Source: Xiphophorus maculatus (lineage: Eukaryota > Chordata > Actinopteri > Cyprinodontiformes > Poeciliidae). Taken from it: a stretch of 64,000 nucleotides of DNA. Shown in pieces: positions 30,801 to 43,919 of this stretch. A program made the position numbers and the translations under genes. How positions within the stretch are numbered: position 1 is the stretch's first letter; each line of letters begins with the position of its first letter. The stretch lies in assembly GCF_002775205.1 (NCBI RefSeq), contig NC_036455.1:1402501-1466500 (forward strand). The letters run 5' to 3'. Under the pieces are notes generated by a model. It made no database searches, was not told the origin of the DNA, and saw only the letters and a list, made by a program, of their open reading frames with translations.

Positions 30801-32585
30801 AATCTCCTTTGACTTGAGGCTGTCATTATCTCCCGTCAACACAACACAGAGTATTTAGTGACTTCCTTAGGTCGTCTTTCTCATGTTGAATCCTGGAATT
30901 AAAAATAAAAATGCATAATATATCTCCGCTTTTCATTTTACTCTTTTTTCTTCTACTTTTTTTTAACGACAGCTTCTTAAGGACCAGCGGTAAACAGGAA
31001 AATTGTTTCAATACCCCTGAGCTGTCCGAGGGTTTCTAAGTGTTAAATTACCTGCGTTCTTCAGTGATTAATTAATTACAAACATAAAATATGTAACTCT
31101 CAGCATGAAGTGCTTTATTTTCTTTATGAATGTGCTTTTGACAATCAAAGTAGCAGCTTCCTATAAAATCTTACTGTTGGTACATTCAGGGAAAGATCAT
31201 GCAGTACTTTGCAGGAGTCTTGCGTTCTTCTTTATTTCTTTATGGTTTGTTTCCTAGGAGACAGACCTGCTTGCAATTTAATAAAGCTGACTTCATAAAT
31301 ACAGTGCTGTGAAATTCACCGCCCATCCTAAATGTTCCCTTCCTTCTTGCCTTTCTGACCGTCTTACGTTTCAGATCATGAACCAAACTTCAATATTTGA
31401 TAAAAAAAAATAAACAGTTAAAACAAAAGAGTTTTCAAATAATGATTAGATATATCAATGGGTAAGAAAGCCTCCTAACCCTTAAAACTGCATGTTTGTA
31501 AATTAGTCATTTTAATGTCGTGGAGGAATTTTGGCCGACTCTTCCTTGATTAATTGCTTAGATTCAGCAATATTGGCAGCAACAGTTTTAAGGATGAATT
31601 ACCTTTTCTACGTAAAACCGCAGCCTCCCTGAAAGATTGAAGCCCCGACAACGTCTCGATCAATCTATAAGTCTTCATTTTGTTGTTTTGCTTATGTTTT
31701 GAACCATTCAGGGCCAGACTTGCACTTGTACTTTGGGTCGTTTTCTTGCAGCATAAACCGAATCTGGTTGAGCAGAAGGCCACAAGCCGATGTCCGCACA
31801 TATTCCTTCAGGATTTCTGCCATCAAATATGAACGAGATCCTGAAACAGCCAAACACCCCCTGGTCATCATACTGCAACTACCATGCTTGTCTGTTGGAG
31901 TGACTTTTTTTTTTATCTTTAAATGATGTGTTTGTTTTACATCAGATATAACAGGATGCCTTCGTCTCCCTTTTATTTCATCAGTTCACAGAATATTAGC
32001 CAAGATCTTCACTATATTTTTGTTAAACGTAAGATGGGATGGGTGAGTCAGATTATATTTTCACATAATGTTTGGATGGTTTGGATATCATGTTTAGTTT
32101 AATAATTAAAATCATCATTTTGAAATGTTTTTATTTTTTTATTTTTGCAGCTATATTTGTTTTATGTAAAATTAGTTTGATGATTTAAAACCGGAGTGTG
32201 ACATTTACTGTGGCAAAAAAGCAGAAGCACAAGAAATCCATAAGGTGACAAGTATTTTTTCCACAGCTTTGTAGGTCTTCAAGAAAAATCTGAATTGACA
32301 GTAATCCCTATTTAGTGTAAAAAGTTAGTTGTTAGAGATTAAAGATTAGTATCATGCTTAAATATACTAGAGAAATTGTGGAAATTTAGAAGGAAATAAA
32401 CTTAGTGACCCTTATTTACATCTTTTTACATCAAAACCATTCAGAATAATAAAAATTCCCCCTTTTAGTCAAAAAGAAAATAATCGATATCTAGTTTTTA
32501 ACACCTCAAAGGGTGTTAATAGAAGATGTATTTTCATTCTGACATGTACTAAACAGGTGTCACTGTTTTTTCCTCTCACATACAG
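27569..32585 (+). other. Probable lingo4 intron
   Basis: Runs from the donor GTGAGT at 27569 to the acceptor CTCTCACATACAG ending at 32585. Mostly AT-rich, with no coding exon recognised. Assumes the first-exon assignment is right. Confidence 0.4.
27748..27804. repeat. (TCA)n microsatellite
   Basis: About 19 uninterrupted TCA/ATC units in the lingo4 intron. The minus-strand poly-Asp frame through it is an artefact of the repeat. Confidence 0.95.
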
Positions 32586-32597
32586 GCAGGTCTCCAG

Positions 32598-34427
32598 ATG
32601 TTTAAGGGGACTGCAGCCCACCTGTGTTTGTACTGGAGGGCTGTGTACCTGCTGGCTGCAGGGGTGGCGCTACCGTCCGAATCCCTCTGGCTGTGTCCAC
32701 CATCCTGTCGCTGCAACGCCGCTGCTCTGGAGGCAAACTGCTCCGGCGCTCAGCTCAGTGCCGTGCCTGTCGGTCTCCCCCAAGATGCCGAGCTGCTCAA
32801 CCTGACCCACAACACGATCAAGACTCTGGTGAATCAGCAGTTTCACAAACTAACTCAACTTTTACACCTCGATTTAAGTGACAATCTATTGGCACTGATT
32901 GAAGTGGAAGCCTTCCTTGGCCTGCAGAATCTGCTCACGCTGCGTCTTTCTCGCAATCACCTCAGGATCATCTCCGTGGGAGTGTTTGCTGGTTTGACGA
33001 ACTTGCAGTTGCTAGATATAAGCAGCAATAAGATTCTTGTCCTCTTAGACTTTACCTTCACAGACTTAGGATCTCTGCAGGTTTTTCTAGCAGACAATAA
33101 CGACTTTGTTTTTATCTCTAATCAAGCCTTCGCTGGGCTGAGTGGCCTACAGAGGCTGGATCTTGACGGCTCTAACCTCACTGTTGTGCCAACCGAGGCG
33201 CTCACTCAGCTGATTGTGTTAAAAAGCCTTCACATTCACCAGCTGGACCTCAACTTGCTGCCAAACTACTCTTTCTACCCCCTGCTGCACCTAAAGGAGC
33301 TCGTCGTTGCACATTTCCCCAGGCTGGAGACTCTGTCAGGAAACAGTCTGTTCGGCCTCAATCTTACATCCTTATCCATCAAGCACTGCAACCTTAAAGA
33401 GGTGCCATACACTGCTTTGCATCACCTTGTTTACCTCGTGTCCATTGACCTTTCTTTCAACCCTATAACCCACATCCATGGGAACCTGCTTGGAGACTTA
33501 CTCCGGCTCCAAGAGTTTCATCTCGTCGGTGGCTCACTGGCAAGCATCGAAACTGGAGCATTTAAAGGTTTGGGATATTTAAGTGTGCTGAATGTTTCAC
33601 AAAATCTTCTCACTACTCTCGAGGCAGGGTCTTTCCATTCAGTGGTCACCTTAAAAAGCCTGGGGCTCGACAACAACCCCCTCGCTTGTGACTGCCGCCT
33701 GCTTTGGGTGGCTCGAAGGCGGCTGTATGTGAACTTTGGTGGGTGTCTGCCGACCTGCATGACTTCCACCCAGCTGCAGGGCTGGAATTTTCTGGAATTC
33801 TCCGAGGACGAACTACTGAGCCTGCTCACCTGCCGGCAGGCTCGGATTGTGGACCGGAGGCCTCAAGATGTGAGAGTGAGTCAAGGACACTCTGTGGTGT
33901 TTTACTGCAGCTCGGAAGGTGACCCCCAGCCATCTGTCAGCTGGCTTAATCCCCAGCTAAGGCAGGTTCCACCTGTGGGCAGGATACGGGCCCTCTCCAA
34001 CGGCTCCCTGGAGGTGCGCTACGCTCAGCCACATGATAGCGGCACTTATATCTGCGTGGCGTCCAATGCAGCGGGAAATGAAAGCCTGCGCGTCAGCCTT
34101 CATGTCCAAGCCTTGCCATCATCTCCTAAAAAACGCTATCGTCTTACAGGCTGGCCTGCCTTTCCTTCCTCTCCCCCTGGAGTGGATGGCGATGAGAAGC
34201 TCCCGTTTGATGTGAAGACTCTTCTGATAGCAGCAACGATCGGATTCGTCTCATTCTTCGGCTCAGTGTCCGTGTGCTTCGTTTTCATGTTCTTCTGGAG
34301 CAAAGGAAAGGGGCAAATCAAGCACACGGCAACGATCGCCTACGTGCCACGCAGCGCCATGTCCAACAGCAACACAGGGACGTCAAACTACATGGAGACG
34401 AGCAGGTTCACCATGAAACTCTTATGA
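32598..34427 (+). CDS. lingo4: LINGO-family leucine-rich repeat and Ig domain neuronal receptor (LINGO4 by position)
   Basis: A single uninterrupted coding exon of 609 residues. Residues 1-30 are a hydrophobic signal region, followed by a cysteine-capped LRR N-cap at about 33-62 (CPPSCRC). About 11-12 leucine-rich repeats span 65-360, and the LRR C-cap is at about 360-412 (NPLACDCRLLW). An I-set Ig domain lies at about 418-504, with its cysteine pair in VVFYCSS and TYICVASN. One transmembrane helix at about 541-567 is followed by the family tail WSKGKGQIKH and the C-terminal FTMKLL. Length and order match LINGO proteins (about 590-620 residues), which are cell-surface modulators of neurite and oligodendrocyte biology. 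The ATG at 32598 lies 12 bases after the acceptor and yields the signal peptide, which decides the start. LINGO4 is chosen because human LINGO4 also lies at 1q21.3, like the neighbours SV2A, CTSS/K and VPS72. Confidence 0.93.
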   Translation: MFKGTAAHLCLYWRAVYLLAAGVALPSESLWLCPPSCRCNAAALEANCSGAQLSAVPVGLPQDAELLNLTHNTIKTLVNQQFHKLTQLLHLDLSDNLLALIEVEAFLGLQNLLTLRLSRNHLRIISVGVFAGLTNLQLLDISSNKILVLLDFTFTDLGSLQVFLADNNDFVFISNQAFAGLSGLQRLDLDGSNLTVVPTEALTQLIVLKSLHIHQLDLNLLPNYSFYPLLHLKELVVAHFPRLETLSGNSLFGLNLTSLSIKHCNLKEVPYTALHHLVYLVSIDLSFNPITHIHGNLLGDLLRLQEFHLVGGSLASIETGAFKGLGYLSVLNVSQNLLTTLEAGSFHSVVTLKSLGLDNNPLACDCRLLWVARRRLYVNFGGCLPTCMTSTQLQGWNFLEFSEDELLSLLTCRQARIVDRRPQDVRVSQGHSVVFYCSSEGDPQPSVSWLNPQLRQVPPVGRIRALSNGSLEVRYAQPHDSGTYICVASNAAGNESLRVSLHVQALPSSPKKRYRLTGWPAFPSSPPGVDGDEKLPFDVKTLLIAATIGFVSFFGSVSVCFVFMFFWSKGKGQIKHTATIAYVPRSAMSNSNTGTSNYMETSRFTMKLL

Positions 34428-34484
34428 GTCCGTTTGATAAACCGGAAAAAAATGTGTTTCATAAGGTGTGGCAGGATGAGAAGA

Positions 34485-34490
34485 AATAAA
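34485..34490 (+). promoter_or_regulatory. Polyadenylation signal AATAAA of lingo4 (proximal)
   Basis: First AATAAA after the lingo4 stop. A second lies at 34741-34746 and may be the main one, since the proximal one would leave a very short 3'UTR. Confidence 0.4.
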
Positions 34491-34746
34491 ATGCGTTTGA
34501 CTATTTGAAATGTTTGGATTTAATGTAAGAAATTATTACCTTTTACTAACTGCTATGTACTTTTAGCAGTGCCTGATAACTTTAATGAATCAGAGCATGA
34601 CATATTACACACATTGTGAGGATTTTAAGTTGAGTTTCCAACAAAATCTATATTGATAAGGATTCTTTTCGTTCTTGTTTCCTCTTGGAAAAGAAAAACA
34701 CTGCATGCCATTAAAAACCTAGCAGCACTGACAGGGAATAAATAAA

Positions 34747-37049
34747 ATGTGGAAAGATTAAGACATAAAAACAAAAGATGTGTCAATCAGATTTTTTTCT
34801 GGCTGATACTTATTTCTGGTTTACTTTCAGCTGCCTGTCCTGATTTTTGTCAGACTATGTCTGATTTTGAAGACAGTTTTTTTCTCTCATTATTTCTGTC
34901 ATTTAGCCAGTAGACATCATTTTCGTCATTCTAACTGACCTAAAACAAACAAAGTTTGGTCTGATTTAACTCCAGACAGTGAGACAGAAAATAGTCTTTT
35001 TACTCAGAGTAAGTAAACTTCTGGTTTCAGCTGTTAAAGAGCCACTTTAATTGATTCTCAGGTACCACTGAATCCTGCAGTTTGTGTATTTTATACTATA
35101 AAATGAATAGCAAGTCTTTTAATGGATCCTTTACTGTTTAAGTTAATTATAATGCTGATTAACTTTTCATCCAACCTCCATGACTTCTGTTTGTAAGAAT
35201 ATGCTATAAAACAGATGTGGATCTGTCTTAGCTGCCTTTAAAAAATGGGAAACACAGGGAAACATGTCATTCAAATGAGTCACTTTTGTTAATATTAATA
35301 AGTCAGGAAAATGGCTACAAAACTGTGCCTAATTTTACAAATACCTCCAGTCAAAGTTAAACATTTAGAACTGGAACTGTGAAATGGTGCTGGAGTAAGA
35401 GAGAAATTTATTTTAAGGCTTTTCACACATCTTTACCATTTCCCAAATAAATATATAAACTATCAAAGAAAGAAAGATTAACTAATACAATGGTTTGCTA
35501 ACTTGTGTTTTTGCTTGTTCTTTAAAGGAGGAGTATAATGGCCAATTATGTAACTTGTGATTCTTTTTAGACCTTGGATAAAATGCCAGCAGGGATCCTG
35601 GCCTTATATTAAGGTTATGGTATTTCTCAATGATTACAGTTTGTTTTATTAATATTGTCACATGCATTGTACATTATTCAACATGTTTATGGAACAATGT
35701 TTCTTTTAAATACCGGAGGGCTGCATGAATTGAAATGATTATTCACTGAAAAATATCGATTTGGGTCTCTTTCCACCGATGGACATTTGAGTTTCAGAGT
35801 GAGTACTGTGGGAAAGAAGACGTTGTTTTGCTCAGCAGCCAAAGGGTAGACAATCGGTTCTGAGCTTACAACTTTCCATTTCTGCTCCCATTTTTAGGAC
35901 ATGTTTTACTACAGCAGTGATCAGAGGCGTCCACCAGAGAGTGGAGCTAGCTGCACATGCTGTGAACACAGAAACACTCCTTTAACGACACACATGTGTT
36001 TGTGAAAATAAAATAAATGACTGCTTTTAACAACTGACTGGTGATGCTTTTCATTTACTATCACAACCACAGCCCATGTTCCCGGCAGCTTTTGTTTCTC
36101 TGATGTTAGAAAAGTGATGTTGTTGCCATGACAATACAGTAACTCTGACAGTGTCAAGCAAGGGGCTTAGAGAGAAGAAGCAAGTTGTTTCCAGAGTAAC
36201 GTTCGACAGAGGCCTCCAGTACAGTAGAGCTAAAAAAAAGGAAAAAAAAGCATCTTGCAGTGAAGGTTGAATGAACACTAAATATTATAAAAACGTTTAA
36301 TTTTTATTTTAACACTTTAATAAAATAGTATTTTGCACTGAAGGTTTTGGAGTTAAGTACAATAAATAAGTAAATAAATCTCAGATAGTGATATTTTTAA
36401 ACTTCTGGATACCATGGGGTTTGATTTCAATAGGTAACCTGCTGTGCAAGCTTCTTTTTAAGTTACAAAAAAAACTGCAAAAACTCAAATGGAATAAAAC
36501 ATTATTATTATTTTTCTTTTGATATTCAAAGCCACAGTGACTTTATTTATTACCTTTACTAAGGTAATAAAGGGAATCGATCAATTTGAAACTATTGTAT
36601 TTACATTTTCAGATTGTTTTAGGTGCAACACAATGTCAGAACAGTCCCATACAATAAATTAGAACGTTATTGAAAGGTATACATGTATTTCAATAATTAT
36701 TTTACTAAATGAAACATTATATAAAGATTAATTACACACAATCTGACGACTTTAAGTCTTTATTTTTGCCTATTATGATGATTATCCGCTAATATACGAA
36801 AACAGTATTTAAGATATACGAGATATTTATAGCACATTTATATTTACTATGATAAAGACATATAAAGACATGCACACTTTCCACTAAAAAGTGTGCTTAC
36901 TAACTGCTTGGAAGCTTTATCTTATTTTTATTTATTTTTTATTTGACAAACGAACCTCATCCATCAACCTGTGGCGCATATTCTAATATTTTGAATTAGA
37001 AAATAAATCAGCAAGGTCCAAAGTTCCTTTATTTTGAAGACCCATTGAT
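34747..37049. other. Intergenic DNA between lingo4 and vps72
   Basis: AT-rich sequence with no recognised exon, RNA gene or well-defined repeat. Confidence 0.5.
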
Positions 37050-37315
37050 CCGGTCGGCCTGACGTACGCAGCGTGTCCCGGAAGTAAAACTTTTCTGCTG
37101 CTACGGTTGGGGTTAGCAGTTAGCACCCTGTTCGATAGAGTTTTTCTAATGAATAAATCGTGATTTGCCTATTTGGTGAGATGGACGTAGGGTGGTAGTG
37201 TATTATAAAATAAACATGGTAACAAAAATATTAATTTAGTTTATGAAAGCAAAACGAGCACACATTAAGGAGCAGCACAAACAGAAGCTAAGGTCGGCTA
37301 GCATTGCTCGGAGCT
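37050..37315 (+). promoter_or_regulatory. vps72 promoter and 5'UTR
   Basis: No TATA box is evident. A CCGGAAGT ETS-type site at 37078-37085 and a TGACGTAC CRE-like site at 37060-37067 sit about 230-255 bases before the ATG, in a short CpG-bearing block. This is typical of housekeeping promoters. The exact start site is inferred to lie near 37090-37150. Confidence 0.55.
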
Positions 37316-40300
37316 ATGAGCCTGGCAGTTGGACGCGAACCGAGGAAGACTGCGGGGAACCGCATGTCCAAACTTCTGGACGCTGAAGAAGAGGATGAGT
37401 TCTACAAAACGACATACGGAGGCTTCAACGATGTAAGCAATTACACTGAAAAAAAAAAGAAGATAAATTCCTCGTAGTTTAGAACTACCCAGATACGGAA
37501 AGTAAACATCTAACTGAGGCATTTTGAAATGGTTTGTATTTCAAACAAATACAGCTAATTTTGCTTCCTTCCTATATGAGAGCGTAAGAGACTATAGGTA
37601 AAGCATAAATTGATTCATAGCGTGTATATGTTGTTTGGGATATTTCCTATATATTTTTATTTGTAAAAGCCCCCTCCAAAAAACATTTATTTACACAGAC
37701 GATTGAGACAGACATGTTTAAACAGATATGCAAAATGGAGCATAAAAACATGAACGTATAAATTTAAAGCAGTTTTGAGCCTCATGAATGTATAAAGATA
37801 GTTAATAATTTACTTGTACATAAAGGTATAGCTCAGATATCAGTATTTAAACAATAATGCTTTTCAGCCTGCATGTATGAATCTGAGTTGTTTATTGAAC
37901 ATCTGTTGTTTTTTCATTTGCTGATCATTCATTCAACATTACTTTTGACCACATTTTAATCGTGTCATCGCCTTAAACCTTGGAGAAGCTTAACTAACCT
38001 GAATGAGAGATATATTTTTAAAATTCTCTTCATTACTTCTCATCATGTTATCTGGACGGCTCCGTTTGTTTGCTCTCAGGAATCGGGAGATGATGAATAT
38101 CACGGAGAGCACTCGGACACAGAGGACGAGGTGGACAGCGACTTCGATATCGACGAGGGCGAGGAGCCTGACAGCGACCAGGAGGAAGATGCTCCTCGGA
38201 GGAAGAGTCGGGTTGTCACAAAAGCTTATAAGGTATTTTAGAAGCTTTCAGCATTAAGCCTTGTAAGCCATTTAAGTTGGTTACAAATGAAACATTCTGA
38301 AAGCATTTTTAAAACAAACATTTTTACGAGCACTAACATAGTCTAAAAGAATGCCTTGAATATAAAAACATACTTTTTGCCTTGTGAATATGTGTTGACA
38401 CAGCGACTCATATGATTAATTAAATTAACTGTAATTTCATTGTGGTGTATTACAAATGACATTCCACCAAATGTTACAGCATCTCTTTGGGATCTTTAAC
38501 AGATTGCTGTGAAAAAATAGGAGTATATATTAAACAGGCACTAGTGCAACAAAATGAGGAGCCTGCTTTAGACCAGGATTTTAACAGCATGGCGCATATG
38601 CTACTATCAGCCATCACTATCATGTGCAGGGCCATCTTCTCTACTATATACTGGTGAAACCCCAAGCAGACATGCAGCGTGTTCTGTTTTACGCCTGGGT
38701 GTTAGTAATCAGTATGGTATATATTTTATGTTTATTCCAAGGAGCCTATAAAGGTGGCAAAACCCAAACCTAAAAAACCCAACGAGGAGCAGAAGAGGAC
38801 AGAGAAAACCAAGGTGGAGCTCAAAAGGAGGATTCCTCAAGAATTTCACGATTTTGCTGAATGTAAGTTGCAAAAATTATTTTCTTCCCCTCAAATTATG
38901 TTTAATGGTCCAAGTTATTTTAGTAAATAATCCTAGTAAGTAATCATTCTGCAAATAATTATAATAAGCACATGATTATTGTATGAGAATTGGGTCAGTT
39001 TTGGGTTTGTAATGAAATGATGTCTCTGCTGTTCTGTAGCTCGGAAGTCTGTGCGACAGTCCACCAGTGAACACACCAGGAAGACCAACCTTCGCCTACA
39101 GGAGCGTCAGGATGCTCCTAGGAGACGGAGAGGGGCTCACCGGGACCGACCTTTGACCCAGGAGGAGCTGCTGGCTGAGGCTAAAATCACAGCTGAGGTC
39201 AACATTCGGTCTCTGGGTGAGAACCTTTTCAACAACTCGGTATTTCCTGTTGTGTATTGAGAGAACGGGTGACGAAACTCTGCAGGAGCAGCAATACGAA
39301 TAGATGAAAGTAATGACAGGAGACATGCTGCTTAATAAATTATATTGAAATATTCCTTTGGGTCTTGCATTGAAGCAAATGCTTCATGTGCATCTTAATA
39401 AATGAGAATTTATCCATCCATTTTCTTCCACTTTATCCGGGGTTGGGTCGCGGGGGTAGCAACTTAAGAAGGGAGGCCCAGACTTTCCTCTCCCCAGCCA
39501 CTTGCTGAAAGTCCTGAGCTCCTGGACTTTCAATTAAATGAGCATTTAATTGAAAGTAAATTTCTTCCAGTAATTAACTTTAAAAAGTGAAATTCCTACA
39601 GATTTATGACACACAAAGTGATATAAACTTAAAGTGTTTACCTCTGTTAATTTTGATGGTTATCGTTTTCAGGTGACGAAAATTTTAAATTCAGTACCTT
39701 CCTGACTGGAAATGAAGTGGAACAAAAAGAGTATGATCCAACAAAAAGGATAATAGTAGTTCTTGAATAAAACAAAACAAATAAAAGGTCTTCCATCTCC
39801 TCTGGACTTTTGTAAAAGCAAATATTCAAAATGCTATGCTGAAATTAACTTTTTTTCTTTTCTGAAAATAGTCCCTTGGACCACTGAGCAACAGTTTGGT
39901 CCTTTTTCTCATTAGCTCATGTTGTTGTCTGTTTCATGTCTGGCTCAATGAGAAATGGGCCGGTTGTAGTCCATGCTCTAGATACGCTGTGTTGTGGTTG
40001 CTTTTAACGTAACAACAGTTCAGCCTGGTGAATTTCCCCTCGGACTCTTGAGTTGGCTTTGTTTCAAAGTCCTCTTAAGCTCGCTGCTATCCCTGTTTGT
40101 GATGTATATTTATTATTAATTAAATGTTTTTCTTCCACCCAACTTTCCATTGATATTCTTGGACACAACACTTTGAATAGCTAGCTTCTCTAGGACTGTT
40201 TTAGGACATCTGTGATCGTTTGAGTGCTGATATGACAACTGTCAAGTGACCGCTGTTTGTGTACTGAATTTCTGCAGAGCTTTTATTAAATTTTTAAAAA

Positions 40301-41585
40301 AATATAAAGTCTAAACTTAAATCAAAATGTTATAAAATCCTAAATAACCTTTGGGTTATAAATGTGTATATTTTTCAGTTAAATGATGTTTAGCTGTAAA
40401 CCATAATTATCAAAATTAAGAGATAGAATATATGTTGAATCTATAAGATGTACTGGCTCTTCTTCTCGATTTACTGACAAAAACTATTCAGTTACATTTT
40501 ATTTTACTTTGGGATCCGTAACGTATTTTTGAATTGAATTTACTGTTCTAAGTTACTAAGATTTACATGGATCTTGCTCATATTTTGTAAATGTCTGTTG
40601 TGCTTTCTATTAAGTCAATAAAATGGTGGATTCTCATTTTCTCAGGCCTTTTGCCTACAATCCGAATCCTAAAGTGTTTCCGGTTTCTCTTTGTAGAGAA
40701 CTACGAGCGTCTGGAAGCAGACAAGAAGAAACAGGTCCATAAGAAGCGTCGCTTCGAGGGGCCGACCATCCGCTACCAATCGGTCCTGATGCCCCTGGTC
40801 TCTCACTCGCTCCTTAAAGAAGAAAATGTCGACGTGGAGGGGTAAGTGTGGCCACCAGCCTGACTCCGACGACCTCTAAAGTGGATTTGCAGACATAAAG
40901 GCAACTCCTTTTTAATACTTGCATTTTGTTGTCTGCATCAAGAATAATCTGCTCCATAAATATTTAATCTCTAGATTAACGTATGCCAAAACATTATATC
41001 ATGTTTAGCTGTTATGCAATTTAGTAAGAAGATTTATTACATTTTTTATTTTTTTATTTTTAAATCTCCTGTAGAGGTATCTGTTGGGATTTCATCAAAG
41101 CAAGAGATAAAAAAGAAAAATTAAAGTAAATCCTGGTCTTTATAAATAAAGTGCCTACAGCAATTATTGATTGTCATAATCTCGTTTTCCACAGGCTGGA
41201 TCAGGATGTCTCTCAGACGGCACCGCAGATTCCCACCACGCCGTCCCAGCAGCCCACTGGAGGACTGTGCTCCCGGACTTACATAACGTTCAGCGACGAC
41301 GAAGCCTTCGAGGCGACCTTCCCTCCCGCCGCTCAGCCTGGCCGTCAGATTCCCGTTCAGGAGATCTGCCCCGTCACGCACAAGGCGGCGCTGTACCGGG
41401 ACCCGGTCACGGACATTCCCTACGCCAACGCGCGAGCCTTCCGCATCATCCGAGAGGCGTACCGCAAATACGTGGCGGCTCACGGGTTTCCGAGCAGCTC
41501 AGCGGGAAGCGCGGGAGGCGACTCCTCTTCCATGAAGGGAATCCGTCAGAAAATGGTCGTCAAGCAAAGTGGATTTACCACATAG
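37316..41585 (+). CDS. vps72: Vacuolar protein sorting 72 / YL1, H2A.Z chaperone subunit of SRCAP and TIP60 complexes
   Basis: Six exons: 37316-37432, 38080-38232, 38742-38862, 39040-39216, 40697-40841 and 41195-41585. They total 1,104 nt, 367 residues (human is 364), with AG/GT borders and continuous phase. The start MSLAVGREPRKTAGNRMSKL precedes the conserved EEEDEFYKTTYGGFND segment. An acidic stretch follows (about 40-75), which together with the N terminus grips the H2A.Z-H2B dimer. Next come a basic Lys/Arg-rich centre, the conserved LTQEELLAEAKITAEVNIRS and YERLEADKKKQVHKKR segments, and the C-terminal YL1_C domain (about 296-324, CPVTHKAALYRDPVTDIPYA). The protein works in the nucleus in depositing or handling the histone variant H2A.Z. 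The codon after RSL is split GAG across intron 4, which fixes that junction. AATAAA at 41723-41728 ends the transcript. Confidence 0.97.
39412..39535 (+). repeat. Widespread fish interspersed repeat in vps72 intron 4
   Basis: ATCCATCCATTTTCTTCCAC, then TTTATCCGGGGTTGGGTCGC, then GGGAGGCCCAGACTTTCCTC and CCCCAGCCACTTGC is a phrase order I know from many teleost genomes. Element class not assigned. Confidence 0.7.
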
Positions 41586-41722
41586 AGTAATTGTTTTACT
41601 TTCAGTTGGTTTAAGGTTTGTTTTCTATTTGGAAGTCAGCGGATGTTTTGTGTCTGAGCAGAATTTAAACTTGTCTACACACGATGGGATGCGCTGCCTG
41701 GATCGAAGCGCGACTTTGACTC

Positions 41723-41728
41723 AATAAA
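41723..41728 (+). promoter_or_regulatory. Polyadenylation signal AATAAA of vps72
   Basis: About 140 bases after the TAG stop at 41583-41585, the only hexamer close by. Confidence 0.75.
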
Positions 41729-41729
41729 G

Positions 41730-43900
41730 TTGTTGCTTTTTTCTCCACTCTGCAAGAGTTACCTTAACGGGTCTCTGTGGGAAAAGTACATTTCATTGAT
41801 ATTATTCAGGGACGAGCGGCTAAGAACAGCGCAGGGTACCAACAGAGTTTGGAAAAGTCTGGAATTTTATTGAATTGTTTTCAACCTTTAGATATGTATG
41901 AAAAAATACATGTACTTCCAGACTTTATTCCCTATTCTGTGTATTTCATTCTAGCTTTGTGTCTTTCTTGTTTGCTCATCTCCATCGTTTCTTATTTGTG
42001 TTCTTCCTTGCATCTCTTTTCTTCTTGCATTCCTTGTATCTTTCTTATTTCCTTCCTTGCTGCCTTTGGAAAGCTCAGTCTGGAAAAGTCTAGAATTTTT
42101 ACAAGAAAATGTGATTTCAGTTTGTTTTCATAAATTTCAATTTCATTTGTCTGTTCGACTTAAAATTTCACCTTTTTTTTTTTTACATGTAACTGTTTTG
42201 TACCTTCTATAAGTGGGATAACTGAGAAATAATAAATAGTTGAAACTGTGATTTAATTGATTTTCTTTGAATGAATTTGGATGTGCACATGTTTAACTGT
42301 TTTGATCTTAAGTTAAATTTGTTTCATTGACTTTTTTCATTTACTTGACTATGCTTTATAGTGGTTGGCACTGGTTTCTTAAAACAAAAAGGTCCTGGGT
42401 TCAAATCCAGAGTTTTTGTGTTCTCTCGAGGTTCTCCGGCTTCCTCCGTCAGTCTGAGAACATGACAGGTTAACTGATCTCCAAATTAGCCTTGGCTCAC
42501 AGTGCGTGTGTGTAGTGTTTTTTTTGTCCCGTATGTCTCTTGTGTTGCCCTGTGATGGACTGACAATAAGAAATAGTAACAGTTCTCCACCTTCCTACCA
42601 TCCGAGACCACGCAGGATCTGGATAAAAAAAAAGAATCACGATATGCAAACACCTTGCAGAGTTTTTTTCTCAGCCTTCTGTGTCGAGACAAACATATTT
42701 GCGATCTACAGCAAGCATATGAATGCCTAAGTTCCTCAAGTTCTATGTAAACAGCGGATTGGAAATATGTTTAGAGCTTAACGCTAAAGCAGATCTGAAC
42801 AAATACGGTGTAACAGCCGGAAGAACTATAATGAAACACCTAACAAACATGCTATCAGTTGTTTGAATTACGCTTCTTCAAACAATTTATTCTGCATATT
42901 GTGGCTGAAGTCAGCCAGTCTTCCAACCAAACCCCGGGAAAGTGTTTATTTTTAAAATGAGTCTGAAATGAAAGCAAAGCCGACGTTTAGGAACGTTGGA
43001 ATGGTTTCCACAGGATATTCACGGATTCCTTAAACATGCATGAACAAAATCGAGACAACACTCCAGGAATGTTTTTGATAAGGAGATAAATCTGTAACAT
43101 GCTATAAAGCTCAAAAGAAGTTGATTTTACATAATCCCTCCCCTTTAGAGATATGAGGATAATACTGTTTGCGATTTTTATACCTTTCTTCTTTCTGAAT
43201 GTTTCAGCGTGATAGGAAAACATTTTTCATTAAAGTCTAACCGCTCACTGTATTGCCCCGCAGAACTCTGCATTTAAATGAAGCAGACAGCGAGCAAACA
43301 TTTTCAAAATGTGCTTGCTTTATGGTTAATAGCAGATAATTGCCTGAGCTTCAGTCCTGAACAATAGAGCTGTGCTGATCCCTCAGGGGCTTCACATTAG
43401 CTTTTCTATTTTTGCTCTCAGTGTACAGCGACCGAGCAAGAAGGTTTCCCCTCAGCATGGTTTCAGAACTGTTTCACCTTTGACCTCTCATGTCCTGACC
43501 AAGAATCACTCCAGCAGCTTTTCGACCATCTAGACCAGCTCTAGCCTTCAGAGAAAGTTGGTCTTGAGTATTCTGTGCTCTACTTTCTTTTTGTATCAGA
43601 GAGAAATGGTAACTTTTCTTGAAGTGTTCATTAGTCCCGAACTGATGCTGCTGTCAAAATCATCAGAATCCACTTCTAACTGTTTTTATGACGACTTAAT
43701 TTTGGATTAAGTTAAACATCTGCTGTGGATTCTACACTCTCATTACAAGCTTTACAAGAGCGAGACCTCCGCAATAATTAAATAAAGATTATAGAGATTA
43801 CAAACTTGTAGAAAGACTCTAGCTCTGTAAATGAAGAGGTTTGCTTTTTTGGCTAACCAGGCAGGCAGTTTGATCATTATGTCATTATTTATTTGATATT
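41730..43900. other. Intergenic DNA downstream of vps72
   Basis: Apart from the tRNA-like repeat, no exon is recognised. The motif GGAAAAGTCTGGAATTTT at about 41850 recurs in diverged form near 42080. The 118-codon frame at 41777-42133 spans this repetitive stretch and is not considered a gene. Confidence 0.45.
42362..42560 (+). repeat. tRNA-like/SINE-type interspersed repeat, copy 2
   Basis: GTGGTTGGCACTGG (A-box-like), then GGTCCTGGGTTCAAATCC (B-box-like), CTCCGGCTTCCTCCGTCAGT, AACATGACAGGTTAACTGAT, CCCGTATGTCTCTTGTGTTG and CCCTGTGATGGACTGAC. It is the same unit as 17590-17885 in opposite orientation. Confidence 0.65.
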
Positions 43901-43919
43901 TTTATTAGTTATTTTTATT

